Counted from the stretch's first letter, positions 16,574 to 26,772 are shown. The stretch is 64,000 nucleotides of DNA from Hyphomicrobiales bacterium (GCA_900467685.1 UBQX01000003.1:186001-250000); one strand, 5' to 3'. Program-made: numbers and translations. The notes: generated by a model from the sequence alone, not told the origin.

Positions 16574-17050
16574 ATGCTGCTTGAATATTTCCAGATGATC
16601 GACCGCGTGACGGGCCTCGACCTTAAATCGGGGCATCTCGTCGCGCGTTCCGTCGTTCCCGAAAAGAGCCCGGTGTTCGAAGGGCATTTTCCCGGCATGC
16701 CGCTGGTACCCGGCGTTCTGCTCATCGAAACGATGGCGCAGGCTTCCGGCCTGATGCTGCTCGCTGCGAACGAGTTTTCCTCCATGCCGCTGCTGATGGC
16801 GGTGGACGAGGCGAAGCTTCGCACCTTTGTGGAGCCGCTTGCCGAACTCGACGTCGAGGCAGACCTTGTTCATCTCGGCTCCGGCTATGCGGTGACGAAG
16901 GCGAGGATTACCTCCGGCGGCAAGAAGGTCTGCGATGCGCAATTGAAGCTGCGCACCATCCCCTTCGATCAGGTTCCCATCGGCGATATCGTGAAGAACC
17001 GCGCCCGCGAAATCGGGCTTCACGATGCCATCGCGGCCAACGTGTCATAA
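16574..17050 (+). CDS. fabZXL: 3-hydroxyacyl-ACP dehydratase of the long-chain cluster
   Basis: A 158-residue hotdog-fold dehydratase of the FabZ group, expected to remove water from 3-hydroxyacyl chains on AcpXL. The active-site histidine H38 is in GHFPGMPLVPG and the acidic partner E52 in IETMAQASG. Twelve bases separate it from fabF2XL. Specific action on AcpXL is inferred from position. Confidence 0.92.
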   Translation: MLLEYFQMIDRVTGLDLKSGHLVARSVVPEKSPVFEGHFPGMPLVPGVLLIETMAQASGLMLLAANEFSSMPLLMAVDEAKLRTFVEPLAELDVEADLVHLGSGYAVTKARITSGGKKVCDAQLKLRTIPFDQVPIGDIVKNRAREIGLHDAIAANVS

Positions 17051-17061
17051 GGACTGAAATC

Positions 17062-18252
17062 ATGGCCAAATCTGAAAACGATGTGGTGATCACGGGCATC
17101 GGCCTTGTCTCGTCGCTGGGCGTCGGGCGCGAGGCGCATGAGGCCCTGATCCTCGGGGACAGCGCACCGGCACCAATCGTAGAGACCGAGCGTTTCGCGC
17201 CGTATCCGGTGCATCCGCTTCCGGTGATCGACTGGTCGCAGCAGATCCCGAAGCGTGGCGACCAGCGCCAGATGGAAAACTGGCAGCGGCTCGGCGTTTT
17301 CGCGGCTGGCCTCGCGCTGGACGATGCAGGCTTCAAGGACGATGCCGAGGCTTGCGCCTCAATGGACATGATCGTGGCGGCCGGTGGCGGCGAGCGGGAT
17401 ATCAATGTCGATTCGATGATCGTGGACGAAGCGCTGAAGCGCAACGACCGTGAGGCGCTTCTGAACCAGAAGCTGACAACGGAACTGCGTCCGACGCTGT
17501 TTCTCGCGCAGCTTTCCAATCTTCTCGCCGGCAATATTTCCATCGTTCACAAGGTCACCGGCTCCTCGCGCACCTTCATGGGCGAAGAGGGGGCGGGCGT
17601 TTCGGCGGTCGAGACGGCAGCGGCGCGCATCCGCGCCGGCCAGTCGACGCATGCGCTGGTTGGCGGTGCCTTCATCGCCGAGCGCCTGGACATCATCCTC
17701 ATGGTCGAGGCGATCAAGGGGCATCAGACCGGCGCGTGGTCGCCGATCTGGGCGCGTGAGAAGGACCATGGCGGCGGCATGATCATGGGTTCGGTCGGGG
17801 CGTTTCTGATCCTCGAGTCGCGGGCTCATGCGGAAGCGCGCGGCGCCCGCATTTATGCGACCATCGAGACGGTCGAGGGTGATCGCGGCAATCGCGCCGA
17901 AGGGCGGCTTGAAAAGCGGCTGGAGCGGATGGTCGAGGGCGCAAAGCCCGAGCTCGTCATGTCCGGCACGACCGGTTTCCACGATCTGGCAGCGCGGGAA
18001 AAGGCCTTCTTCGAGGCGAAATTCCCGGAAGCGGCGATCCGCGGCTTCGGCGGGCTGATCGGCCATTCGGTCGAGGCGCAGTTCACCGCCGGCATCGGTC
18101 TTGCCGCGATGGCGCTGGGTGCGGCCAAGCCGGTTGCGCCTTTCGACAAGGATCATGAAAAGGCGATGACGAAGCCGGCCGCAACGGCCCTCGTCACCAC
18201 CATAGGCCACCAGCGCGGCGAGGGGATTGCCCTTCTCGCCGCCAATGCGTGA
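17062..18252 (+). CDS. fabF2XL: Beta-ketoacyl-ACP synthase-like protein lacking the catalytic cysteine
   Basis: A 396-residue thiolase-fold protein of the KAS II family. Overall pattern, length and position match FabF2XL. Alignment with the neighbouring FabF1XL places a glutamate (E176, in MGEEGAGVSA) where the nucleophilic cysteine should be, and the HGTSTP histidine motif is replaced by SGTTGF. It therefore cannot condense acyl chains in the normal way. The likely role, by analogy with chain-length factors of type II polyketide synthases, is a non-catalytic partner of FabF1XL. That role is inference. An ACAAGG precedes the next gene. Confidence 0.88.
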   Translation: MAKSENDVVITGIGLVSSLGVGREAHEALILGDSAPAPIVETERFAPYPVHPLPVIDWSQQIPKRGDQRQMENWQRLGVFAAGLALDDAGFKDDAEACASMDMIVAAGGGERDINVDSMIVDEALKRNDREALLNQKLTTELRPTLFLAQLSNLLAGNISIVHKVTGSSRTFMGEEGAGVSAVETAAARIRAGQSTHALVGGAFIAERLDIILMVEAIKGHQTGAWSPIWAREKDHGGGMIMGSVGAFLILESRAHAEARGARIYATIETVEGDRGNRAEGRLEKRLERMVEGAKPELVMSGTTGFHDLAAREKAFFEAKFPEAAIRGFGGLIGHSVEAQFTAGIGLAAMALGAAKPVAPFDKDHEKAMTKPAATALVTTIGHQRGEGIALLAANA

Positions 18253-18263
18253 GGCACAAGGTC

Positions 18264-19547
18264 ATGAGCAATCAGTTTCGCGATCATCTCGGCAGACCTG
18301 TCGTCGCCGTCACAGGCATGGGCGTCATCACCTCGCTCGGCCAGGGGCTTGAGGACAACTGGGCAGCGCTGACGGGCGGCCGCTCGGGCATTCACGACAT
18401 CACCCGCTTCCCGGTCAACGAACTGTCGACGCGCATCGCCGGCACGGTCGATTTCATCGACTTGCCGGTCGCCAATTCCGTCGAGCGCTCCTATGCCATG
18501 GCGCGCGAGACGACGCTGGAAGCGCTGACGCAGGCCGGGCTTTCGGGCGATTTCAACGGGCCGCTGTTTCTGGCCGCGCCTCCGGTCGAGCCGGAATGGT
18601 CGGCACGTTTTGAGCTGGCCGATCGCGCCGGTCCGGCGCAAGAGCCGGGTGATGCCTATGATCGCTTCCTCGCCGCCATGCGCGAGCGTCCCGATCCGGC
18701 CTTCCATGAGGCGGTTCTGTTCGGTTCGATCTCGGAGCGTCTGGCCGACAGGTTCGGCACGCGCGGGCTTCCCGTCACACTGTCGACGGCCTGTGCGTCT
18801 GGCGCAACGGCGATCCAGCTCGGCGTCGAGGCGATCCGTCAGGGTCGCACGGAACGCGCGCTGACGGTTGCGACCGACGGTTCTGTTTCGGCTGAATCAC
18901 TCATCCGTTTCGCGCTGCTTTCTGCGCTTTCCACGCAGAACGATCCGCCGGAAAAGGCTTCCAAGCCCTTTACCAAGGACCGCGACGGTTTCGTGATTGC
19001 GGAAGGGGCGGCGACGCTCGTTCTCGAATCGCTGGAATCGGCGATTGCGCGTGGCGCGAAGGTTTACGGCATCGTGAAGGGCTGCGGCGAAAAGGCGGAC
19101 TCGTTCCACCGCACGCGCTCCTCGCCAGACGGCGGGCCGGCAATCGCGACGATCCGCGCGGCGCTCGAAGATGCGGGCGTGGGCGAAGACGCCATCGGCT
19201 ACATCAACGCGCATGGCACCTCGACGCCGGAAAACGACAAGATGGAATACGGCGCGATGCTCTCCGTCTTCGGCGAGCGACTGAAATCCATCCCGGTTTC
19301 GTCCAACAAGTCGATGATCGGTCATACGCTGACGGCGGCCGGTGCGGTCGAGGCGGTGTTCTCGCTGCAGACGATCCTCACCGGCACCTTGCCGCCGACG
19401 ATCAACTACCAGAACCCGGACCCGAGCATCGAACTCGACGTCGTGCCGAACGTAAAGCGGGCGCAGCAGGTTTCGGCCGTGCTGTCCAACTCCTTCGGCT
19501 TCGGCGGGCAGAATGCCAGCCTTGTGCTGGCGGCGGAACCCCGGTAA
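18264..19547 (+). CDS. fabF1XL: Beta-ketoacyl-ACP synthase II, catalytic (FabF1XL)
   Basis: A 427-residue KAS II with a complete triad: nucleophile C177 in LSTACASGATA, histidine in NAHGTSTPEND and a second histidine in KSMIGHTLTAAGA. It extends acyl chains on ACP, here presumably toward C28 on AcpXL. ATG 18264 was chosen with AAGG before it; an upstream in-frame GTG at 18249 overlaps fabF2XL. Tight spacing with fabF2XL supports joint expression of an active and an inactive subunit. Confidence 0.94.
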   Translation: MSNQFRDHLGRPVVAVTGMGVITSLGQGLEDNWAALTGGRSGIHDITRFPVNELSTRIAGTVDFIDLPVANSVERSYAMARETTLEALTQAGLSGDFNGPLFLAAPPVEPEWSARFELADRAGPAQEPGDAYDRFLAAMRERPDPAFHEAVLFGSISERLADRFGTRGLPVTLSTACASGATAIQLGVEAIRQGRTERALTVATDGSVSAESLIRFALLSALSTQNDPPEKASKPFTKDRDGFVIAEGAATLVLESLESAIARGAKVYGIVKGCGEKADSFHRTRSSPDGGPAIATIRAALEDAGVGEDAIGYINAHGTSTPENDKMEYGAMLSVFGERLKSIPVSSNKSMIGHTLTAAGAVEAVFSLQTILTGTLPPTINYQNPDPSIELDVVPNVKRAQQVSAVLSNSFGFGGQNASLVLAAEPR

Positions 19548-19599
19548 ACCGCACATCTGAAAATCAGGATATTCAACCGCGAAAGCGGAAGGTTGGACC

Positions 19600-20628
19600 A
19601 TGCGCGCATTGCAACTCATCGAAGACCGCAGACTTGAAGCCGTCGAGCTTCCCGAACCGGAGGCTCCGGCTCCCGGCGAGGTGACGCTGCGCGTCAAGGC
19701 GGTTGCGCTGAACCATATCGATGTCTGGGGCTGGCGCGGCATGGCGTTTGCCAAGCGCAAGATGCCGCTGACCATCGGCGCGGAAGCCTCCGGCGTGGTT
19801 GAGGCCATCGGTCCCGGCGTTGCCAATGTTCTGCCGGGCCAGCTTGTGTCGATTTACGGTGCGCGCATCTGTGGTCATTGCAAGGCGTGTCGCGAAGGCC
19901 GCGACAATCTCTGCGAACATGTCGGCGGCGTGCATGGCTTCCATCTCGACGGTTTCGCGCAGGAGAAGATCAACATTCCGGCCCGCCAGCTGGTCGTGGC
20001 TCCGCCCGGCATCGATGCGGTTGCGGCAGCGCTTGCGCCCGTGACCTTCGGGACGGTCGAGCACATGCTGTTCGACAATGCCAAGCTTCAGCCAGGCGAA
20101 ACGATCCTCGTTCACGCCGGCGGTTCGGGCATCGGTTCGGCGGCGATCCAGCTTGCCAAGCGGATGGGCTGCACGGTCATCACGACGGTCGGCTCGGACG
20201 ACAAGATCGAGAAGGCGAAGGCGCTGGGTGCCGATCACGTCATCAACTATCGCGTCGACCGCTTCGAGGGCGTCGTGCGCAAGCTGACCAAGAAGAAGGG
20301 CGTCGACGTCGTCTTCGAACATGTCGGCAAGGACACCTGGGCGGGGTCAATCCTGTCCATGAAACGCGGCGGGCGTCTGGTCACCTGCGGCTCGACCTCG
20401 GGCGTTTCGACCGAGATGAACCTGATGATGCTCTTCCAGCAGCAGCTCAAGCTGCTCGGCTCCTTCGGCTGCCGCATGGAGAACATGGCCAATGCCATGC
20501 AGAAGATGGCGCAGGGTATCGTGCATCCGGTCATCGACACCGAAGTCGGCTTTGGCGAGATCGACGTGGCGCTGAAGCGGATGGAAGAGCGTTCGATCTT
20601 CGGCAAGATCATCCTGCGGATGGATTGA
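19600..20628 (+). CDS. Zinc-type alcohol dehydrogenase/MDR protein of the lipid A cluster
   Basis: A 342-residue medium-chain dehydrogenase/reductase. A zinc-site pattern GHCKACREGRDNLCEHVGG is present, followed by the Rossmann motif HAGGSGIGSAAIQLAK. Homologues at this position in rhizobial lipid A clusters are thought to act as a reductase or dehydrogenase in long-chain fatty acid synthesis, for example in place of an enoyl reductase. The actual reaction is not shown by sequence. It ends four bases before lpxXL. Confidence 0.87.
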   Translation: MRALQLIEDRRLEAVELPEPEAPAPGEVTLRVKAVALNHIDVWGWRGMAFAKRKMPLTIGAEASGVVEAIGPGVANVLPGQLVSIYGARICGHCKACREGRDNLCEHVGGVHGFHLDGFAQEKINIPARQLVVAPPGIDAVAAALAPVTFGTVEHMLFDNAKLQPGETILVHAGGSGIGSAAIQLAKRMGCTVITTVGSDDKIEKAKALGADHVINYRVDRFEGVVRKLTKKKGVDVVFEHVGKDTWAGSILSMKRGGRLVTCGSTSGVSTEMNLMMLFQQQLKLLGSFGCRMENMANAMQKMAQGIVHPVIDTEVGFGEIDVALKRMEERSIFGKIILRMD

Positions 20629-20632
20629 GCCG

Positions 20633-21583
20633 ATGAAGGGCCTTGCGCTCCGCATCGGCGCGAACCTGCGCAAGTTCTGGCCCTGGTTTCTGGCGAAGCT
20701 GGTGCTGTTTGGCCTGACGCTGCTGAAGCTGCTGCCGGCCGATTTCGCGCTCAACCTCATGGACCGGATTGCGCGGAAGCTTGGGCCGAAGCAGAAGCGT
20801 CACAAGATGATGCTTTATAACCTGCGCCGCGCCTTTCCCGAGATGACGGAAGAGGAGCGGGTCAAGATCGCCATGGATTCATGGGGATCGATGGGCCGCA
20901 TGGCTGCCGAATATGTCTATCTCGACAAGCTGTTCGACTTCGATCCGGCGCGGCAGGACAAGGGTAGGGTGGAAGTCTCTGGCATTCCGCTCTTTCTCGA
21001 GATCCGCGACCTCAAGGGCCCCTTCATCGTCTTCACCGCGCATACCGCGAATTTCGAGATGCTGCCGGTCGCCGGCAATGCATTTGGCCTCGATGTCACC
21101 GTACTGTTTCGCCCGCCGAACAATCCCTACATGGCCGAGATGATCCATGATTTTAGGGCAAGCCGCATGGGCTCGCTCGTGCCGTCTCATGCAGGCTCGT
21201 CTTTTGCCCTTGCCCGCCAGCTGGAAAAGGGGGGCGGCGTCGGCGTTCTCGTCGACCAGAAATTCTCCAAGGGCGCGGATACCACGTTGTTCGGTGTTCC
21301 GGTGAAGACGAATCCGCTGCTGGCGAAGCTCGTGCGGCAGTTCGACTGCCCGGTCTATCCGGCCCGCTGCATCCGGCTTCCGGGCAATCGCTATCGGCTG
21401 GAACTCGAGCCGGCGCTCGCGATCCCGCGCAAGGCGACGGGCGAAGTAGATGTGAACGCCACTGCTCAGTTGCTCAACGATACGGTTGAGCGCTGGGTGC
21501 GGGAATATCCCGGCCAGTGGCTCTGGTATCACGACCGCTGGGACATCAAGTTCTCGGAAGAGTACCGCAACTTCGTGCCCTGA
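20633..21583 (+). CDS. lpxXL: Lipid A very-long-chain acyltransferase
   Basis: A 316-residue LpxL/HtrB-family acyltransferase, anchored by an N-terminal hydrophobic segment (about residues 16-34). It transfers the 27-hydroxyoctacosanoyl group from AcpXL to lipid A in rhizobia. The catalytic H137-x4-E142 motif is in TAHTANFE. Gene position at the end of the acpXL cluster distinguishes it from a housekeeping LpxL. The inner membrane is the site of action. Confidence 0.93.
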   Translation: MKGLALRIGANLRKFWPWFLAKLVLFGLTLLKLLPADFALNLMDRIARKLGPKQKRHKMMLYNLRRAFPEMTEEERVKIAMDSWGSMGRMAAEYVYLDKLFDFDPARQDKGRVEVSGIPLFLEIRDLKGPFIVFTAHTANFEMLPVAGNAFGLDVTVLFRPPNNPYMAEMIHDFRASRMGSLVPSHAGSSFALARQLEKGGGVGVLVDQKFSKGADTTLFGVPVKTNPLLAKLVRQFDCPVYPARCIRLPGNRYRLELEPALAIPRKATGEVDVNATAQLLNDTVERWVREYPGQWLWYHDRWDIKFSEEYRNFVP

Positions 21584-21719
21584 TCGCGATCTGCCGGATT
21601 TGCACAGCCGCAATTCGATTTCGGCCCTTCAAAAACGCCCTCACACCGCATAGGAAATCCTTGAAGGCCCGGTTGCAATGCCGCATTCGGGCTGCCGGAC
21701 GCCAATCACAGGAGCCCGC

Positions 21720-22658
21720 ATGCCTTTCACCTCCCAGCCGGTTCAGGATATCCTCCACGAGGTCTATCACGAGATGCAGCCGCATATCGGGGAAGGCAAG
21801 GTCGCCGACTACATTCCGGCGCTCGCTCGCATAGACCCGAAGAAGTTCGGCATGGCGGTGGTAACGGCCGAGGGCGAAGTGCTGACGGTGGGCGATGCCG
21901 CAGAGCCGTTCTCGATCCAGAGCGTGTCGAAGGTTTTTACACTGACGCTGGCGCTTGGCCGTATAGGGGCAGGAGTCTGGTCACGTGTCGGACGGGAGCC
22001 GTCAGGCACCGCCTTCAATTCCATCGTCCAGCTTGAGCACGAGCACGGCATTCCGCGCAATCCCTTCATCAATGCCGGTGCCATCGTCATCGCCGATGTT
22101 CTCCTGGCGGGGCATGAGCCGCGCGAGACGCTGGGCGAGATCCTGCAGTTCTTCCGTTATCTGTCGGGCGACGACACCGTCTATATCGATGAGGACGTGG
22201 CGCGGTCGGAACAGGCGACCGGTTTCCGCAATGCGGCGCTCGCCAATTACATGCGCGCCTTCGGCAATATCCACAATCCGGTCGAAAAGACGCTTGGTGT
22301 CTATTACCACCAGTGCTCTGTCGCAATGAGCTGCGAGCAGCTTGCCAAGGCCGGTCTGTTCCTGGCGAATGGCGGGCGAAATCCGGTATCGGGACAAACC
22401 GTCGTCACGCGCGACCGGGCGCGGCGGATCAATGCGCTGATGATCACCTGTGGCCACTACGATGCCTCGGGCGACTTCGCCTTCCGCGTCGGCCTTCCCG
22501 GCAAGAGCGGCGTCGGCGGCGGCATTCTGGCGATTGCGCCGGGCAAGGCCTCCATTGCCGTCTGGTCGCCGGGGCTCAATGCCAACGGCAACTCGGCGAC
22601 GGGTACACGGGCGCTGGAGTTGTTTGCCAAGAAGACGGGCTGGTCTGTGTTCGGATGA
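21720..22658 (+). CDS. glsA: Glutaminase (GlsA/YbaS family)
   Basis: Hydrolyses glutamine to glutamate and ammonia. The 312-residue protein has a serine beta-lactamase-like fold with the active S-x-x-K in [24 protein letters not shown], and a C-terminal [17 protein letters not shown] precedes ATG 21720. Upstream open codons from 21678 lack the domain and were excluded. It is a single gene between the lipid A and fix regions. Confidence 0.94.
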   Translation: MPFTSQPVQDILHEVYHEMQPHIGEGKVADYIPALARIDPKKFGMAVVTAEGEVLTVGDAAEPFSIQSVSKVFTLTLALGRIGAGVWSRVGREPSGTAFNSIVQLEHEHGIPRNPFINAGAIVIADVLLAGHEPRETLGEILQFFRYLSGDDTVYIDEDVARSEQATGFRNAALANYMRAFGNIHNPVEKTLGVYYHQCSVAMSCEQLAKAGLFLANGGRNPVSGQTVVTRDRARRINALMITCGHYDASGDFAFRVGLPGKSGVGGGILAIAPGKASIAVWSPGLNANGNSATGTRALELFAKKTGWSVFG

Positions 22659-22670
22659 GGCGAGGCGGCT

Positions 22671-23171
22671 TCAAGCCGCCTTGCGCTCGCTCACCATCGC
22701 CAGCAGGTGATCCTGTTCGAAGGCGATGTGGCGGCGCATGCTGACGAAATAGCCGCGCAGCATGTAGCCGATGGTTTCGGGGTTGAGCGTCGGGTCGGCG
22801 GCGCCGAGGCGGAGCAGGGCGTCGATCAGTTCCTCGATGAAGCATTCATCCTCGAAATGTTCGAACTTCAGCCGTTCGAGGGTCGCAGCCAGGTCCGGCT
22901 GGCCGGTGACGTTCTGCTCCACCCAGGGAAAGAGCACGTCTTCCTCGAATCGATGCGCGCCCATGGTGAGCGGGCCGATGGCCTTGGCGGCGTAGATGCA
23001 TTTCTGGCGGTTGACCTCGGCCGGAAGGCTATCGGCGATCTCTTCGAGTTCCCGGCAGAGTTCGAGCTGCTCGCCGTGAATCTTCTTCAGCCAGTCGACG
23101 GCGCTGACACCCTGCGGCGGGCGATAGCGCTTCTCGAATTCCTCCCGGTCATGCGTGTCCAGCGTCTTCAT
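22671..23171 (-). CDS. Hemerythrin-like domain protein
   Basis: A 166-residue helical protein with the spacing of a hemerythrin-type di-iron site: H32, H73 with E77, H105 with E109, H148 and H155. Such proteins bind oxygen or nitric oxide or serve iron homeostasis; none of these is proven here. AGGTGA precedes ATG 23171. It is divergent from fixN and shares the gap holding an FNR box, so it may be co-regulated by oxygen. Confidence 0.82.
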   Translation of the reverse strand: MKTLDTHDREEFEKRYRPPQGVSAVDWLKKIHGEQLELCRELEEIADSLPAEVNRQKCIYAAKAIGPLTMGAHRFEEDVLFPWVEQNVTGQPDLAATLERLKFEHFEDECFIEELIDALLRLGAADPTLNPETIGYMLRGYFVSMRRHIAFEQDHLLAMVSERKAA

Positions 23172-23245
23172 TCTTCACCTGTCTGACTGCAGGGTATGGA
23201 GCCCCATCGTAGGGCCATTTGTCGCGCGCCGACGTCGAATTTGCA

Positions 23246-23259
23246 TTGATCTATATCAA
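23246..23259. promoter_or_regulatory. FNR/FixK box upstream of fixN
   Basis: TTGATCTATATCAA matches TTGAT-N4-ATCAA perfectly. It lies 108 bp before the fixN start and 75 bp before the divergent hemerythrin-like gene. Confidence 0.88.
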
Positions 23260-23366
23260 GGATGGCGTGCCCCCCAAATGCGATTGCTGCATCAGCCGCA
23301 AGACGGTCGGAAGGCGATTCCGGTGCGTCTTGCCGCATGATCAGCAATCGTTGGGGGATACCAACA

Positions 23367-24989
23367 ATGACGAAAATTTCACAAACGGTGGGTGTTGGGC
23401 TTTTCGCCTTCATCGCCTTGCTAGGGGCAGCCTTTGCCCAGGACAGCCTGTTCAAGGCCCATATGTGGGTCCTGTTCGCTGTTCTTCTCATTTTCAGCGT
23501 GGCGATGATCCGTCGCGTGTCCTTTGCGCCGGTTTCGACGGTCTCCTCCGAACAGCGCAAGTCAGAATATTTCGATGAAGTCGTCCGCTACGGGCTGATC
23601 GCCACCGTCTTCTGGGGCGTTGTCGGTTTCCTCGTCGGCGTTGTCATCGCGCTGCAGCTTGCATTCCCCCACCTGAACATCGAGCCGTGGTTCAACTTCG
23701 GCCGCATGCGTCCCCTGCATACGTCCGCCGTTATCTTCGCTTTCGGCGGCAATGCACTGATCATGACGTCCTTCTACGTTGTGCAGCGCACCTCGCGCGT
23801 CCGCCTATTCGGTGGCGATCTCGCCTGGTTCGTCTTCTGGGGCTACCAGCTCTTCATCGTCATGGCCGCAACGGGCTATCTGCTGGGCATTACGCAGGGG
23901 CGCGAGTATGCCGAGCCGGAATGGTATGTCGACCTGTGGCTGACGGTTGTCTGGGTGGCCTACCTGCTCACCTTCCTCGGCACGATCATGACGCGCAAGG
24001 AAACCCACATCTATGTGGCGAACTGGTTCTACCTGTCCTTCATCGTCACCATCGCCATGTTGCATCTGGTCAACAATGCAGCCGTGCCGGTCTCCTTCCT
24101 GGGTGTGAAGAGCTACTCGGCCTTCTCGGGCGTGCAGGATGCGCTGACGCAGTGGTGGTATGGTCATAACGCCGTGGGCTTCTTCCTGACGGCCGGCTTC
24201 CTGGGCATGATGTATTACTTCGTTCCCAAGCAGGCCAACCGTCCGGTCTACTCCTACCGCCTGTCGATCATCCACTTCTGGGCTCTGATCTTCCTCTACA
24301 TCTGGGCCGGCCCGCACCATCTGCACTACACGGCTCTGCCGGACTGGGCGCAGACGCTCGGCATGGTCTTCTCCATCATGCTCTGGATGCCCTCGTGGGG
24401 CGGCATGATCAACGGTCTGATGACGCTCTCGGGCGCATGGGACAAGATCCGCACCGACCCGATCATCCGCATGATGGTCATGGCGATTGCCTTCTACGGC
24501 ATGTCGACCTTCGAAGGCCCGATGATGTCGATCAAGACGGTCAACTCGCTCAGCCACTACACCGACTGGACCATCGGTCACGTTCACTCGGGCGCACTCG
24601 GCTGGGTTGGCATGATCACCTTCGGCGCGGTCTACTACCTCGCTCCGAAGCTGTGGGGCAGGGAACGCCTGTACTCGCTGCGTCTCGTCAACTGGCACTT
24701 CTGGCTCGCAACCCTCGGCATCGTTGTCTACGCCGCCGTCATGTGGGTTGCAGGTATCCAGCAGGGTCTGATGTGGCGCGAATACGACGATCAGGGCTTC
24801 CTCGTCTACTCGTTCGCTGAATCGGTACGGGCCATGTTCCCCTACTATGTCCTGCGTGCAGTCGGCGGCGGCATGTACCTGCTCGGCGGTCTCATCATGG
24901 CCTGGAACGTCACGATGACCATCCTTGGCCACCAGCGCGACGAAGCTCCCATCGGCAGCGCCGTCCCGCAGCTTCAGCCGGCAGAATAA
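23367..24989 (+). CDS. fixN: cbb3-type cytochrome c oxidase subunit I
   Basis: A 540-residue, multi-membrane-spanning catalytic subunit of the high-affinity terminal oxidase. It binds heme b, the b3-CuB centre and pumps protons in the inner membrane. Conserved segments include [32 protein letters not shown] and [17 protein letters not shown] with histidine ligands. ATG 23367 follows GGGGATA; an earlier in-frame ATG at 23262 encodes a poor N terminus. It starts the fixNOQP operon under the FNR box. Confidence 0.96.
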   Translation: MTKISQTVGVGLFAFIALLGAAFAQDSLFKAHMWVLFAVLLIFSVAMIRRVSFAPVSTVSSEQRKSEYFDEVVRYGLIATVFWGVVGFLVGVVIALQLAFPHLNIEPWFNFGRMRPLHTSAVIFAFGGNALIMTSFYVVQRTSRVRLFGGDLAWFVFWGYQLFIVMAATGYLLGITQGREYAEPEWYVDLWLTVVWVAYLLTFLGTIMTRKETHIYVANWFYLSFIVTIAMLHLVNNAAVPVSFLGVKSYSAFSGVQDALTQWWYGHNAVGFFLTAGFLGMMYYFVPKQANRPVYSYRLSIIHFWALIFLYIWAGPHHLHYTALPDWAQTLGMVFSIMLWMPSWGGMINGLMTLSGAWDKIRTDPIIRMMVMAIAFYGMSTFEGPMMSIKTVNSLSHYTDWTIGHVHSGALGWVGMITFGAVYYLAPKLWGRERLYSLRLVNWHFWLATLGIVVYAAVMWVAGIQQGLMWREYDDQGFLVYSFAESVRAMFPYYVLRAVGGGMYLLGGLIMAWNVTMTILGHQRDEAPIGSAVPQLQPAE

Positions 24990-25001
24990 GGAGAGGCAAA
25001 C

Positions 25002-25733
25002 ATGTCCATTCTTGCAAAACACGAACTGCTCGAAAAGAACGCGTCGCTCCTGCTTGTCGGTTCTCTGCTTGTCGTCACCATCGGCGGCATCGTGGAAATC
25101 GCGCCGCTCTTCTACCTGCAGAACACGATCGAGAAGGTGGAGGGGATGCGCCCCTACACCCCGCTCGAACTGGCTGGCCGCAACATCTACATTCGCGAAG
25201 GGTGTTACCTCTGCCACAGCCAGATGATCCGTCCGTTCCGGGATGAAGTGGAACGCTACGGTCACTACTCGCTGGCTGCTGAATCGATGTACGACCATCC
25301 TTTCCAGTGGGGCTCCAAGCGCACGGGGCCGGATCTGGCCCGTGTCGGTGGCCGCTACTCGAACGAGTGGCATGTCCAGCACCTGACGGATCCGCGCTCT
25401 GTCGTGCCGGAATCGGTCATGCCGACCTACGCCTATCTGAAGAACACGCCGCTGAAGATCGAGAATGTTTCAGCTCATCTGAAGACGAGCCGTGTCGTCG
25501 GCGTCCCCTACACCGATGACGACGTCGCCAAGGCAGATGTCGACCTGATGGCGCAGGCCGACCCGAATGCGGATACCGCAGATCTGGTCAAGCGCTACCC
25601 GAAGGCCAAGGTCGGCGACTTCGATGGCGATCCGACGAAGGTCACCGAGATGGACGCTCTGGTCGCCTATCTCCAGATGCTCGGCACCCTGGTCGATTTC
25701 TCGACCTATGACGACGCATCCGGCTACCGGTGA
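25002..25733 (+). CDS. fixO: cbb3 oxidase subunit II, mono-heme cytochrome c
   Basis: A 243-residue membrane-anchored c-type cytochrome. One N-terminal membrane segment (about 14-34) is followed by the heme site C68-x2-C71-H72 in [15 protein letters not shown]. It passes electrons to FixN. It lies 12 bases after fixN with AGGAG before the start. Confidence 0.96.
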   Translation: MSILAKHELLEKNASLLLVGSLLVVTIGGIVEIAPLFYLQNTIEKVEGMRPYTPLELAGRNIYIREGCYLCHSQMIRPFRDEVERYGHYSLAAESMYDHPFQWGSKRTGPDLARVGGRYSNEWHVQHLTDPRSVVPESVMPTYAYLKNTPLKIENVSAHLKTSRVVGVPYTDDDVAKADVDLMAQADPNADTADLVKRYPKAKVGDFDGDPTKVTEMDALVAYLQMLGTLVDFSTYDDASGYR

Positions 25734-25746
25734 GGAGGGAAGACCC

Positions 25747-25899
25747 ATGGAAACCTACACCATGATGCGGCAGTTCGCCGACAGTTGGGGCCTCTTGGGC
25801 TTCACCCTCTTCTTCGTGGGCGCGATCTTTTTCGCGCTCCGGCCCGGCTCCAAAGTGACGGCCGACGAGGCCGCGTCCATACCTCTCAAGGAGGATTGA
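25747..25899 (+). CDS. fixQ: cbb3 oxidase subunit IV (FixQ/CcoQ)
   Basis: A 50-residue protein with a single membrane segment (about residues 12-32, SWGLLGFTLFFVGAIFFAL) and a charged tail ending in LKED. It helps assemble or stabilise the oxidase. GAGGAGGG lies just upstream. Length and position between fixO and fixP are diagnostic. Confidence 0.93.
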   Translation: METYTMMRQFADSWGLLGFTLFFVGAIFFALRPGSKVTADEAASIPLKED

Positions 25900-25902
25900 A
25901 AA

Positions 25903-26766
25903 ATGGCAGACAAACATGTTGACGAACTGAGCGGCGTCGAGACCACCGGCCATGTCTGGGACGGTATTCGCGAGCTCAACAATCCGCTGCCGAGATGGTG
26001 GGTGTGGACCTTCTATGCCTGCATTATCTGGGCCTTCGGCTACACGATCTTCTACCCGGCCTGGCCGCTGCTCACGGAGAACACCAAGGGCATCTGGAAC
26101 GTGACCAATCGTTCCGTCCTGAAGGACGAACTGGCTGTGGCCAGCGGTGCGCAGAAGGTCTTTGTGGACAAGATCGCCGCCATGCCCGTTGCCGAAATCG
26201 TCAAGGACAAGTCCCTGAGCGAGTTTGCAACGGCCGCCGGTGCTGCTGCCTTCAAGGTCAACTGCACGCCCTGCCACGGCTCGGGCGCGCAGGGTGGGGT
26301 CGGCTATCCGAACCTGAACGACAACGACTGGCTGTGGGGCGGCTCTGCCGAGCAGATCTATACGACAATCGCCCATGGCATCCGCGACACCGGCGATCCG
26401 GATACGCGCGTTTCGGAAATGCCGGCCTTCGGCGAAATGCTGAAGCCTGAAGAAATCCAGAACGTTGCGGCTTATGTGGCTGATCTTTCCAAGCAGCCTG
26501 TCACCAGCGGCGACCCCGCAGCCGGCAAGGAAGTCTTCGCCACCAACTGCGTCGCCTGCCATGGCGATCAGGCGCAGGGCAACCGTGATCTTGGCGCGCC
26601 CAACCTGTCCGACGCCATCTGGCTCAAGGGTTCGGGCGAGGCTGCGATCATCGCCCAGGTTACCAAGCCGAAGCATGGCGTCATGCCCGCCTGGACGGTC
26701 CGTCTCGGCGACACGACGGTCAAGGAATTGGCCGTGTTTGTCCATTCGCTCGGCGGTGGCGAGTAA
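25903..26766 (+). CDS. fixP: cbb3 oxidase subunit III, di-heme cytochrome c
   Basis: A 287-residue protein with one membrane segment (about 33-52) and two c-type heme sites, C121-x2-C124-H125 (CTPCHG) and C216-x2-C219-H220 (CVACHG). It is the electron entry subunit. AAGGAGG precedes the ATG, and a strong terminator follows the gene, closing the operon. Confidence 0.96.
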   Translation: MADKHVDELSGVETTGHVWDGIRELNNPLPRWWVWTFYACIIWAFGYTIFYPAWPLLTENTKGIWNVTNRSVLKDELAVASGAQKVFVDKIAAMPVAEIVKDKSLSEFATAAGAAAFKVNCTPCHGSGAQGGVGYPNLNDNDWLWGGSAEQIYTTIAHGIRDTGDPDTRVSEMPAFGEMLKPEEIQNVAAYVADLSKQPVTSGDPAAGKEVFATNCVACHGDQAQGNRDLGAPNLSDAIWLKGSGEAAIIAQVTKPKHGVMPAWTVRLGDTTVKELAVFVHSLGGGE

Positions 26767-26772
26767 GAATTC

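Noticed and set aside
23805-25382. Long open frame antisense to fixN/fixO
   Set aside because: It spans two unrelated genes on the other strand and has the skewed composition of a shadow frame.
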